6,766 nt of DNA from a bacterium (GTDB lineage: Bacteria > Spirochaetota > Spirochaetia > JABEVK01). The notes under the pieces were generated by a model, which was given only the letters and a program-made list of their open reading frames with translations, ran no database searches and was not told the DNA's origin. The translations under genes and the position numbers were made by a program. Shown here piece by piece: positions 1 through 5,735 of this stretch. The stretch's first letter is position 1; the number at the start of each line of letters is the position of its first letter. The stretch covers positions 1 to 6,766 of the forward strand of contig JAJXWL010000106.1 of assembly GCA_021781625.1 (NCBI GenBank). The letters run 5' to 3'.

Positions 1-254
1 GATAAAATACAGGTGGTCGAAAGAATACAAGATTCACCGGCTTCAACGCGGTAAAGTGTGATCTCGCGGCCCGTTTCAGAGGTTTTAAACAAACGTAATG
101 AGCCAGCTAGGACAAAAGGCACACCCGCACAAGTGGCCCCTTCACTGAGTAACAGTCGGCCCGCAGTCAATTTGAGAGGCCGGATGGGCGAAAGAGCCTG
201 CCACAGGGTTCGGTCTGTACGATCTAAATCGGGAAAGCTCGTAAACAAATCCAT
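1..254 (-). CDS. Crp/Fnr-family transcriptional regulator, N-terminal part (cut by window edge)
   Basis: The frame starts with ATG at 254-252 and stays open for 84 codons to the left edge, so only the N-terminal cyclic-nucleotide-binding-like sensor domain is present; the DNA-binding helix-turn-helix should lie outside the window. Family features seen: a G(R)LLLSEG strand near residues 32-39, a 'VLAGSLRLFKTSETGREITLYRV' type stretch at about 48-70, and 'EAGESC' at 71-76, matching the beta-roll of Crp/Fnr proteins. Cys42, Cys76 and Cys82 are present; similar cysteines occur in a Crp/Fnr subgroup with the GREITLYR...GESC pattern, but their role is unknown to me. The ATG follows directly after the TAG of the cation exporter (TAGATG), with GAGGAA about 11 nt upstream as ribosome-binding site, so the two genes are probably cotranscribed. 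It may regulate the exporter, but that is inference. The effector is unknown. Confidence 0.88.
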   Translation of the reverse strand, partial: MDLFTSFPDLDRTDRTLWQALSPIRPLKLTAGRLLLSEGATCAGVPFVLAGSLRLFKTSETGREITLYRVEAGESCILSTTCIL

Positions 255-1166
255 CTAGCGGGCTTCCTCGACGATGGCACCCAAGCCCGGACAGCATTCG
301 TATTCGACTTGAAATGTGGTGTGGGTAATTTGAAATTGGTCTTTAACGAGACGTTCAACTTCAGCAACTACCGCGTGGGTTTGTGAAATAGGTAAATCGG
401 AAGTGAAGTTGAGATGGGCTTCGAGAAATTGTTCGTGCTCATCCAACGACCATACATGGACGTGATGAATGTTGAAAATCTGGGGAATTTTACGGACCGC
501 CGCTTCCAGTTCGGCGATATTGAATCCTTGAGGGGCGCCCTGCATCAGGATATTCATCGTTGTTTTTAACAGACGGTAGACCTCTGTAAAAATGAACAAG
601 CTTATGGCCAGAGACAACACGGCATCAAGCCAAAACCAGTGCGTCAAGATGATGACCACGCCGCCTACCAAGACCGCCGCCGAGGCTAAGGTATCGGCGA
701 GCAGGTGGAGAAAAGAAGAACGAACATTCAGATTGTCATGGGCGTGATGGTGTAAAAAAAGAGCAGAAATGAGATTGCCAGCCAAACCAAATGCCGCAGT
801 AAATAAGACGATAACCCCTTGAACGGGCTGAGGGGTAAATAAGTGGACCAAGGCTTCTTGCAGTAAAAAGATCGAAACCGCAATCAAAATAACACTATTG
901 ATCAGGGCCGCTAGGATGCCAGCTCTTTGATAACCAAAGGTTTTGCGTCGGTTTCGGGATCGGCCGGATAGTTTTTGTGCCACGGCGCTTAAAATCAGCG
1001 ACAAAGAATCGCTAAGGTTGTGCAAAGCGTCTGACAAGAGGGCCAGACTGCCAGAAAGTACCCCGCCGATAACTTCAGCGGCGGTGATCCCCAAGTTGAG
1101 TGCGGTTGCGGCACTTAAGCGAAGCAGAGCTGAGCGTGAATCGTTCTGGGGGTGCTGATGTTTCAT
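255..1166 (-). CDS. Cation diffusion facilitator (CzcD/ZitB-type Zn2+/Cd2+ exporter)
   Basis: This 303-aa inner-membrane antiporter of the CDF family probably expels Zn2+ (perhaps Cd2+ or Co2+) in exchange for protons. Six hydrophobic segments precede a cytoplasmic C-terminal domain from about residue 216. The transport-site ligands are visible as two HxxxD pairs, His49/Asp53 in TM2 (DALHNLSD) and His154/Asp158 in TM5 (HLLADT); this HD-HD set is the Zn/Cd-type site. A histidine cluster (His139-141, His143) lies in the TM4-TM5 loop, and the C-terminal domain has the family stretch HVHVWSLDEHEQFLEAHL (235-252) plus a Cys291-Cys292 pair near the end. The start was set at ATG 1166-1164 because AGGTGG (1173-1178) sits 6 nt upstream; a TTG at 1208 would add 14 residues that do not resemble the family. 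A promoter lies just upstream. The next gene is a Crp/Fnr regulator with no gap. Confidence 0.95.
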   Translation of the reverse strand: MKHQHPQNDSRSALLRLSAATALNLGITAAEVIGGVLSGSLALLSDALHNLSDSLSLILSAVAQKLSGRSRNRRKTFGYQRAGILAALINSVILIAVSIFLLQEALVHLFTPQPVQGVIVLFTAAFGLAGNLISALFLHHHAHDNLNVRSSFLHLLADTLASAAVLVGGVVIILTHWFWLDAVLSLAISLFIFTEVYRLLKTTMNILMQGAPQGFNIAELEAAVRKIPQIFNIHHVHVWSLDEHEQFLEAHLNFTSDLPISQTHAVVAEVERLVKDQFQITHTTFQVEYECCPGLGAIVEEAR

Positions 1167-1172
1167 GAAAAG

Positions 1173-1178
1173 CCACCT
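1173..1178 (-). promoter_or_regulatory. Shine-Dalgarno site fixing the exporter start
   Basis: AGGTGG lies 6 nt before the ATG at 1166 on the minus strand. It decides for the 303-aa form of the exporter over the longer TTG-initiated reading. Confidence 0.75.
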
Positions 1179-1187
1179 AAAATCTAA

Positions 1188-1215
1188 AGTATGAACGCTA
1201 CAGAGCAAATGTCAA
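1188..1215 (-). promoter_or_regulatory. Candidate sigma70-type promoter of the exporter-regulator pair
   Basis: On the minus strand a perfect -35 TTGACA (1215-1210, overlapping the stop codon of the upstream gene) is followed after 16 bp by CATACT (1193-1188, 4/6 of the -10 consensus). Transcription would begin near 1181, leaving a short leader that contains the AGGTGG ribosome-binding site. The spacer is not the long 19-20 bp type of MerR-controlled metal promoters, and I see no clear operator palindrome. Confidence 0.55.
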
Positions 1216-2312
1216 TGCGGAGTAGGTTCGTTTAGGGTGAGGGCTCGGGGCACGGCGTGTTGTGGCCAGCCTTTGAGGGGGGTACCGTGGCCGACTCCGT
1301 CCCAAAGTCGCCACTCCGGTCCTTGTTCGGTTTGAAACTCTGCACAAACCCAAGCGGAAGTCCCAAAACTGGCGGGACCATAGGCTAAGAGTTGGAGTCC
1401 CGTATCCCAAAAACTGACCTTTCCCTTTTGCCAGCGCCAGGGTTGTAACCTCCCCGGGTGCTGGGGGTCTCGTTTTGCCAAGGCCCCGAATAGGATGGGT
1501 TGAAGGTCCGAAGCGGCTTGGGGGGATTTTGTCTTGGTTGGTTTTTGAGCGGGGGTCAGAACCCCAAGAAACTCGGCAAAGTTTCCATCTGAGGGGAGCT
1601 TTAAGGTCAGCCAGTGCCCCTGGTCAAACCAAAGGGTTTGTACGGGTTCCTGTGTCCCAGGGCCGCCACGACCTACAGCTTGAAAGCCTTTGGGTCCTGC
1701 CAGTACGTTGTTTAGGAGTCCCCGCCACCCCTCTGGCGCAGGGACCTGGTTGCCATTTACCCACAAAAACGGCTGGGCATTGAGCCAGCCCGAGCCGTTT
1801 TGACGATACCCGACAGTGGCAACTTGGCCGTCAGGCCGCACGGCGACTCCAGTCAGGGTCACATTTGGTCCCCAGGCCCATTCGCGTGTGCCTTGAGACG
1901 AAACAACAAAAAGCTGAGGCCCCTGGGCGTTGTCCGTGACCAAGGCCGTATAAGCTCCCGAACTCTCCATGGCTACGAGGTCGTCAAAAACTCGAGGCTG
2001 GGGGTGGGGCCGCAAGTGAGTGGCCTCTGGCTCCAGAAGGGTTTTCCAAATCTTCCAACCTTGTGGAACCTTGACGGCACCCCACAATTCCACCGGGGCT
2101 TTTGAACCTTTAGTCGCCGGTAGGAGGCGGGCTCCCCAGAGCCGCCACGTTTGCCCGAGGGGGGTCAAGTCGGTGACGGCCCCTTTGCTCCAACGAACAA
2201 TTTGCCCTCCCGAAGCCGTACTGTCCCCCCATACGACAGGGGAGGCTTCGGGCTTCTGGGCCATCGCGATAGTCGTTACAGCAAGAAATACCAGCAAAAA
2301 GGCAGTTTTCAT
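1212..2312 (-). CDS. Secreted tryptophan-rich protein with HAF-like beta-propeller repeats, function unknown
   Basis: The 366-aa product starts with a clear signal peptide (Lys2, hydrophobic 4-16, cleavage likely after Ala-Met-Ala at 16-18, before Gln19), so it is probably exported to the periplasm or beyond. I do not recognise a named family. About 20 tryptophans are spread along it, many in units of the form hydrophobic-W-x-x-G-x-x-x-hydrophobic, for example VRWSKGAVTDLTPLG (39-53), LWVNGNQVPAPEGW (183-196), LWFDQGHWLTLKLP (227-240), WRWQKGKVSFWDTG (292-305) and WRLWDGVGHGTPLKGW (334-349). These resemble HAF-type extracellular repeats and suggest a beta-propeller. A low-complexity Lys/Pro/Thr linker lies near 255-265. 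No catalytic motif is visible and the mature part has one cysteine. Its ATG overlaps the TGA of the phosphatase gene (ATGA), so translation is probably coupled; GAGG lies 13 nt upstream. Confidence 0.85.
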   Translation of the reverse strand: MKTAFLLVFLAVTTIAMAQKPEASPVVWGDSTASGGQIVRWSKGAVTDLTPLGQTWRLWGARLLPATKGSKAPVELWGAVKVPQGWKIWKTLLEPEATHLRPHPQPRVFDDLVAMESSGAYTALVTDNAQGPQLFVVSSQGTREWAWGPNVTLTGVAVRPDGQVATVGYRQNGSGWLNAQPFLWVNGNQVPAPEGWRGLLNNVLAGPKGFQAVGRGGPGTQEPVQTLWFDQGHWLTLKLPSDGNFAEFLGVLTPAQKPTKTKSPQAASDLQPILFGALAKRDPQHPGRLQPWRWQKGKVSFWDTGLQLLAYGPASFGTSAWVCAEFQTEQGPEWRLWDGVGHGTPLKGWPQHAVPRALTLNEPTPH

Positions 2313-3115
2313 GGCAGTTTTTGGACCTCAACCCAGTCTTCTTTGAGTGTGCGCCAGACTTCTGGGGTGCCGGCCAGAATGGTGGTTTTGGCATGGGGAA
2401 GGGGCTTTCCTTCGCCATCGGTGACGACCACCCCCGCCTGACGAGCGATGAATTCCCCTGCGGCAAAGTCCCAGGCATTCAAGCCAACTTCAAAGTAACC
2501 GTCGGCGCGACCTGCGGCGAGGTAGCATAAATCCAAGGCGGCTGAACCCAGGCGACGTAACCCCATAAAACCCCGATGATACCAACGGCGGATCATGCTT
2601 AAGGTTTGATCTATATTTTTTCCGCGATCGTAGTAGAAACCGGTAATCATTAAGGCTTCGTCAAAGCTGGTGGCTCGGGGGCCTTGAAGGCGTTCGCCGT
2701 TTAAAAAGGCGCCACGGCCTTCGATAGCGGTAAAGGTTTCGCCTAGCACAGGGTTGGCTACCAAACCGACGACCGTGCGACCTTGGTAGACGGCCGCGAT
2801 TGAAACACTAAAGTAGGCTAGCCCCCGGGCATAGTTGGTTGTGCCATCAATCGGGTCTACCAGCCATTCCCAGTCGCTGACTCGGCCGGCATTACCGGCT
2901 TCTTCGCCGCGAAAGTTGTGATCAGGAAAACGGTCTCGGATGACCGAAGCGATCCGCCGTTCTGCTTCTACATCTGCGGCTGTGACCAGGTCGTGGGGGT
3001 CTCCCTTGCTTCGTACTTGGGTGCCATTTTTCCACCCATCCATTTGAACATTTTGGGCCTCAAGGGCTGCTTGGTTGGCAATGGCAAGAATTTCGTCTAG
3101 AATGTAGTTTTGCAT
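2309..3115 (-). CDS. Inositol-1-monophosphatase family protein (SuhB/IMPase-like)
   Basis: A 268-aa Mg2+-dependent sugar-phosphatase-fold enzyme of usual length for the family, expected to hydrolyse inositol monophosphates or related phosphate esters in the cytoplasm. All family metal and phosphate motifs are present: DLVTAAD (42-48), GEE (70-72), the signature DPIDGTTNY (87-95) with Asp87/Asp90, RRLGSAALDLCYLAAG (187-202), and WDFAAG (215-220) with Asp216. The exact substrate cannot be told from sequence; SuhB-like, CysQ-like and other family members share these motifs, and a CysQ role is less likely given the close fit to IMPase spacing. It is the first gene of the minus-strand operon and overlaps the secreted-protein gene by 4 bp. 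No ribosome-binding site lies at normal distance: AGGAGG (3138-3133) is 17 nt from the ATG, and an in-frame stop just beyond it rules out a longer reading from a normal start codon. Confidence 0.95.
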   Translation of the reverse strand: MQNYILDEILAIANQAALEAQNVQMDGWKNGTQVRSKGDPHDLVTAADVEAERRIASVIRDRFPDHNFRGEEAGNAGRVSDWEWLVDPIDGTTNYARGLAYFSVSIAAVYQGRTVVGLVANPVLGETFTAIEGRGAFLNGERLQGPRATSFDEALMITGFYYDRGKNIDQTLSMIRRWYHRGFMGLRRLGSAALDLCYLAAGRADGYFEVGLNAWDFAAGEFIARQAGVVVTDGEGKPLPHAKTTILAGTPEVWRTLKEDWVEVQKLP

Positions 3116-3121
3116 AATCTT

Positions 3122-3150
3122 GTTATAGCATGCCTCCTACTGTCTCGGCA
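3122..3150 (-). promoter_or_regulatory. Candidate promoter of the phosphatase operon, possibly leaderless
   Basis: On the minus strand TATAAC (3127-3122) matches the -10 consensus at 5 of 6 positions and ends exactly 6 nt before the ATG at 3115, which would put the transcription start at or next to the start codon. The -35 region 17 bp upstream is TGCCGA, a poor match. AGGAGG in the spacer may be coincidence or a distant ribosome-binding site if transcription starts further upstream. Confidence 0.4.
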
Positions 3151-3157
3151 GGGGGGT

Positions 3158-3163
3158 AAGGAG
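3158..3163 (+). promoter_or_regulatory. Shine-Dalgarno site of the SelB-like gene
   Basis: AAGGAG lies 12 nt before the ATG at 3176, slightly far but usable, and supports that start. A possible plus-strand -10, CATAAT at 3113-3118, overlaps the divergent phosphatase start codon but has no good -35, so I do not call that promoter. Confidence 0.5.
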
Positions 3164-3175
3164 TGACCTGTTTTC

Positions 3176-4474
3176 ATGTCTAAGATTGCCGCCCCGTCCT
3201 TTACATTACCCTTTGTTCGCCTTACTAGCCAACCGTATAAAAAGCACCCTGAAGATAAGCTTTATTGGGTCGATTTTGAGTTTGAGGGCCCTGAATTTCG
3301 TTTGGCCGACCTGGCTATCCTCGAAAGCGGCCGTTGGCTTGAAGTGCGGGCTGTCCATCGCGAGGCGGCAAAGCAAGCATTCCAGTTTAAAGGTGTGCCC
3401 GAAAAAGTCATGCAGGCGGGACGTCGACTCTACGACGCCGCTTGGCCCGTAAGTTACGAACGCAAAGCGTATTTGGTGCCTTTAGGGGCTCAAAATCGCC
3501 GTCTGAAAGAGACTGGGCTTAGGCTCAAAGGCGTGTTTTTTGACCCAGAAGGCGTAGCGGTTCAACTCAAATGGGTGGATGCCCCCTCAGGAAAATTTCT
3601 GGCCACGGTGAGTTCAGAACGAAAGTTTCCCTGTTTGATTGGCGCGACCTACCTTTTAGAAAATGACAAAGGGGAAACCCTTGAGACCGTGCTTTTGACA
3701 GCGGGAACGGTGACAGCCCGCGACCTTGCCGATTATTTGACCAAAACTTTTCGTTTTCCAGGTCAGCCCTCCACGAAGGCCCTTTATTCGGTCAACCTTC
3801 GTGTCAATGGTTGGACTGTGCTTCCTCCACCTTTGTGGGAGGAAGAATTTGAAGAAGCCGAAGGGGAACAAGGGGTGCGCGTGATGCGCAAGGCCTTTGA
3901 CCACTTTACCAAAAAGATGCGTAATGCCTGCGCTCAACCGGGAGGTCTCGACGAGGCCGTCTTAAAGGAACGTATGTCGCTTCCTGACCCCGTGTTTCGG
4001 TATTTGGCCTTCAGGCTGGTCCAAAGCGGTCAGTTGAGAAAAAAAGACGATTGGTTTTTGCCCGTTGGTTCACCCGAAGCGTTTTTGTCTCCTTTAGCCA
4101 AAGGAATCCTTCGCCGCCTTGACGCCCAAGGGATTGCCGGAATGGACTTGTCCACCATGACCGACGATCTGCTCCGTTTGACCCTGCTTCAACTCGTTCG
4201 GATGGATTTAGCCGTACTAACCGAATCCCCTTGGGTTTATGGGCTCGAAGCCTGGGCGGAAATTCGTCACCGGCTCTGTGGTCCAGGCCGCTTAGGCACA
4301 GCCTGGAAGATCGTCGAAGTTAAAGAGGTGTTGGGGTGCTCGCGCAAGCCTCTTCTTGGGGTCCTCAATCAACTAGAGGCTGAAGGTTATTTACAATGGC
4401 GCGAGGAAGCTCGCCACGTCATCAAAGAGGTAGACTCTACTCTTTCAAAAAATAGCGGCGTTGAAGCTCCATAA
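3176..4474 (+). CDS. SelB-like protein with C-terminal winged-helix tail but no GTPase domain
   Basis: This 432-aa cytoplasmic protein has no signal peptide or membrane segment. Residues about 245-417 read like the tandem winged-helix tail of SelB, the selenocysteine-specific elongation factor: PGGLDEAVLKERMSLPDPVF (255-274) with LVQSGQL (281-287), LSPLAKGILRRLDAQG (304-319), LLQLVRMDLAVLTES (337-351), and a last module EVKEVLGCSRKPLLGVLNQL (381-400) followed by EAEGYLQW, mirroring SelB's 'FRDLLGTSRKYALPLLEYLD..G' module. Residues 25-180 look beta-rich and might be remnants of EF-Tu-like domains 2 and 3 (YLLENDKGETLETVLLTAG resembles the end of SelB domain 3), but this is weak. The GTP-binding motifs (GHVDHGKT, DxxG, NKxD) are absent, whereas true SelB is about 600 aa. 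An acidic stretch lies at 221-231. The DNA upstream is another gene, so it is not a local truncation. It may bind RNA or DNA; function unproven. Confidence 0.8.
   Translation: MSKIAAPSFTLPFVRLTSQPYKKHPEDKLYWVDFEFEGPEFRLADLAILESGRWLEVRAVHREAAKQAFQFKGVPEKVMQAGRRLYDAAWPVSYERKAYLVPLGAQNRRLKETGLRLKGVFFDPEGVAVQLKWVDAPSGKFLATVSSERKFPCLIGATYLLENDKGETLETVLLTAGTVTARDLADYLTKTFRFPGQPSTKALYSVNLRVNGWTVLPPPLWEEEFEEAEGEQGVRVMRKAFDHFTKKMRNACAQPGGLDEAVLKERMSLPDPVFRYLAFRLVQSGQLRKKDDWFLPVGSPEAFLSPLAKGILRRLDAQGIAGMDLSTMTDDLLRLTLLQLVRMDLAVLTESPWVYGLEAWAEIRHRLCGPGRLGTAWKIVEVKEVLGCSRKPLLGVLNQLEAEGYLQWREEARHVIKEVDSTLSKNSGVEAP
4424..4445. other. Imperfect hairpin in the convergent gene overlap
   Basis: AAAGAGGTAG (4424-4433) can pair with CTACTCTTT (4437-4445) as a 9-bp stem with one bulged G and a 3-nt loop. 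It spans the stop codon of the minus-strand gene and the last codons of the plus-strand gene. No T-tract follows on either strand, so I do not call it a terminator; it is the only structure visible where two transcription units meet. Confidence 0.35.
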
Positions 4475-5480
4475 GATGAGCAAAGTCTAGCGGCTGGCAA
4501 AATTGGGGGCCGTTGGGGGCCCCGTCTTCTCCGGGTAAGTTTAAACTGCCATTACCTAAAAGGGATTCCCAGGCACCAAGGAGTTTTTCTTGTTCCTCGG
4601 AGGGGGCTTCCCAGAGCTCGTCGAGAGCTTTTAAGGCTTCTTGACCCTGTTCTGTTGCCTTTTGCCATAACTCTTCCACACTTTCCGTCCTTTCTTTTCC
4701 TGTTACCGGATGCCGCCAGATCCTATGTTGACGGTTAAGGTAGTCAGCTGGTGGCAAAATGACAGGATGAAAAAAGGCTATGCGAGGCGGCGTCGCAGAG
4801 TTTTGTGCTTCTGCGGCACGGTCACTTAACGCGGCTTCCCGGGCCGCTTGCTCATCGCGGGGATCGGTGTGCTGTAAGAAGCCTACCGTGTCCGCTAAGG
4901 CATTGCGGACTCGCGGAGGAATATCTTCTAAGCCGTAGGGTCCGGGGTAGGTTCTCCAGAGGCTTTGAGACATAGCCGCCCAAAAGTCTTGTGAAAAACT
5001 TTCCGGAGAGGCGAGTTCTGACATCCAGCTACAGTGAAACAAATTCTCGTGCATTTGGCTTTCATAAAGCAAGACGTCTAAGATGCGTTCAAAAAAAGCA
5101 TGGGAACGGGCTAAGATGCGGGTAGACGGGTCAGCTGGTTCTCGCCAGCCCGCGTGCCAGACCACGAAGGGGTGCAATTCCCGATCTAAAAACGCGTGTA
5201 CCGACCAGCCTGCTAAAAAACTATAGGCGGGATGGGTTGTCGTCCACCCTAAGCGTAGGCCTTGCCGTGCCAGTTCGGCGCAAAACTTTCCCCAGCCACT
5301 GCGATGAAGACGAGTCCCATAGACCAAACCCGAAGGTCTGGTTCTCTGATTGTGATAAAAAATATCCGGCCCTTGACAACCGAGGAAAAACGCACCACGA
5401 GAAATCAAATTTTGCTTGGCTTCCGGCAAAACCTTTAAGCAGGCCAAGCCATGAAGAATATGAGAAATCTGAGACGGCAT
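4437..5480 (-). CDS. Zinc-dependent phospholipase C-like protein, cytoplasmic form
   Basis: The 347-aa product carries the ligand pattern of the zinc-dependent phospholipase C superfamily. His7 and His10 (SQISHILHG), Asp39 (GCQGPDIFY), His59, His95xxxAsp99xxxHis103 (SVHAFLDRELHP) and His127xxxGlu131 (SHAFFE) parallel the metal ligands of the Bacillus enzyme (H14, D55, H69, H118/D122/H128, H142/E146). The C-terminal third is mostly charged helix. Unlike secreted members there is no signal peptide, so the mature N-terminal Trp that ligates zinc in those enzymes is missing; activity and substrate are therefore uncertain. I recall related proteins from spirochaetes. The start at ATG 5480 begins the conserved PSQISH block; a longer reading to 5726 would run antisense through the tRNA and is rejected. 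No Shine-Dalgarno is seen. The last 38 bp overlap the convergent SelB-like gene. Confidence 0.85.
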   Translation of the reverse strand: MPSQISHILHGLACLKVLPEAKQNLISRGAFFLGCQGPDIFYHNQRTRPSGLVYGTRLHRSGWGKFCAELARQGLRLGWTTTHPAYSFLAGWSVHAFLDRELHPFVVWHAGWREPADPSTRILARSHAFFERILDVLLYESQMHENLFHCSWMSELASPESFSQDFWAAMSQSLWRTYPGPYGLEDIPPRVRNALADTVGFLQHTDPRDEQAAREAALSDRAAEAQNSATPPRIAFFHPVILPPADYLNRQHRIWRHPVTGKERTESVEELWQKATEQGQEALKALDELWEAPSEEQEKLLGAWESLLGNGSLNLPGEDGAPNGPQFCQPLDFAHLMELQRRYFLKE

Positions 5481-5486
5481 GGGGCT

Positions 5487-5515
5487 AATGTAGCGGGAAA
5501 AGACTGTTTTGGGCA
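5487..5515 (-). promoter_or_regulatory. Candidate promoter of the phospholipase-like gene, possibly leaderless
   Basis: On the minus strand TACATT (5492-5487, 4/6 of the -10 consensus) ends 6 nt before the ATG at 5480, with TGCCCA 17 bp upstream (5515-5510, 3/6). No purine-rich ribosome-binding site lies between it and the ATG. The individual match is weak; the case rests on the same layout appearing before two other genes in the window. Confidence 0.35.
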
Positions 5516-5543
5516 CAGGAAAAGAAAAAAAACTGGAAACTAC

Positions 5544-5572
5544 TGGACATTTTTTTAGGGTTATGTTAAAAA
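5544..5572 (+). promoter_or_regulatory. Candidate promoter of tRNA-Phe
   Basis: TGGACA (5544-5549, 5/6 of the -35 consensus), a 17-bp spacer, and TAAAAA (5567-5572, 4/6) preceded by an extended-10 TGT. Transcription would start near 5579, a few bases before the mature tRNA 5' end at 5586, which is the expected distance for a short tRNA precursor. Confidence 0.55.
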
Positions 5573-5585
5573 CACCCCTGCTATC

Positions 5586-5658
5586 GCCGCTGTAGCTCAG
5601 TTGGTAGAGCAGTGGACTGAAAATCCACGTGTCACCAGTTCGATTCTGGTCGGTGGCA
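5586..5658 (+). tRNA. tRNA-Phe, anticodon GAA
   Basis: A complete 73-nt cloverleaf can be drawn. The acceptor stem is GCCGCTG/CGGTGGC (5586-5592 with 5651-5657), with two G-U wobbles. The D arm is GCTC/GAGC (5595-5598 with 5607-5610). The anticodon stem is GTGGA/TCCAC with loop CTGAAAA, placing anticodon GAA at 5619-5621. The variable region is GTGTC, and the T stem is ACCAG/CTGGT with loop TTCGATT. The discriminator is A5658. CCA is not encoded (AGG follows), so it must be added enzymatically. It is a single-gene unit with its own promoter and terminator. Confidence 0.97.
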
Positions 5659-5664
5659 GGTTGT

Positions 5665-5697
5665 CCGGCAATCGTCTTCGATTGCCGGTTTTTTTTT
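5665..5697 (+). terminator. Rho-independent terminator of tRNA-Phe
   Basis: CCGGCAATCG (5665-5674) pairs perfectly with CGATTGCCGG (5679-5688) around the 4-nt loop TCTT and is followed by nine T residues (5689-5697). It lies 6 nt after the tRNA end, so the tRNA transcript should stop before the downstream secreted-protein gene. Confidence 0.95.
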
Positions 5698-5700
5698 GTC

Positions 5701-5729
5701 TTTTCATTTACGCTGAAGCGTTCCATAAT
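5701..5729 (+). promoter_or_regulatory. Candidate promoter of the HEAT-like protein gene, possibly leaderless
   Basis: TTTTCA (5701-5706, 4/6 of the -35 consensus), a 17-bp spacer, and CATAAT (5724-5729, 5/6 of the -10 consensus) ending 6 nt before the ATG at 5736. It begins right after the tRNA terminator. No Shine-Dalgarno sits at a usable distance, as GAAG is only 1 nt from the ATG. Confidence 0.45.
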
Positions 5730-5735
5730 AGAAGT

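Noticed and set aside
58..258. Plus-strand reading frame opposite the Crp/Fnr gene.
   Set aside because: Its product has no recognisable features, and the minus strand encodes a clear Crp/Fnr domain across the same bases.
1167..1214. The TGA ending the secreted protein is in frame with the exporter, so read-through (for example selenocysteine) could fuse them, a tempting idea next to a SelB-like gene.
   Set aside because: No SECIS-like hairpin with the usual apical loop follows the TGA; the gap holds a good promoter and a Shine-Dalgarno, and such a fusion would make no topological sense.
1475..2441. Several plus-strand frames of about 100 codons and a minus-strand alternative frame across the secreted-protein gene.
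   Set aside because: They overlap each other and the well-supported secreted protein and phosphatase genes; their products are Arg/Pro-rich shadow-like sequences without a ribosome-binding site.
4504..4523. Twice-repeated GGGGGCC with a GGGGCCCC palindrome, possibly a hairpin near the convergent gene ends.
   Set aside because: It lies within the phospholipase-like coding sequence (Gly/Ala/Pro codons) and has no T-tract, so it is explained by codon content.
5586..5697. tRNA-Phe as an integration site (att) for a mobile element.
   Set aside because: No integrase, no duplicated tRNA 3' end and no foreign-looking genes are present in the window; the tRNA has its own intact promoter and terminator.
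5481..5726. N-terminal extension of the phospholipase-like protein by 82 residues, with a hydrophobic stretch that might pass for a signal.
   Set aside because: It is antisense to the tRNA gene, its terminator stem and its promoter, has no family resemblance, and the conserved block starts at the ATG at 5480.
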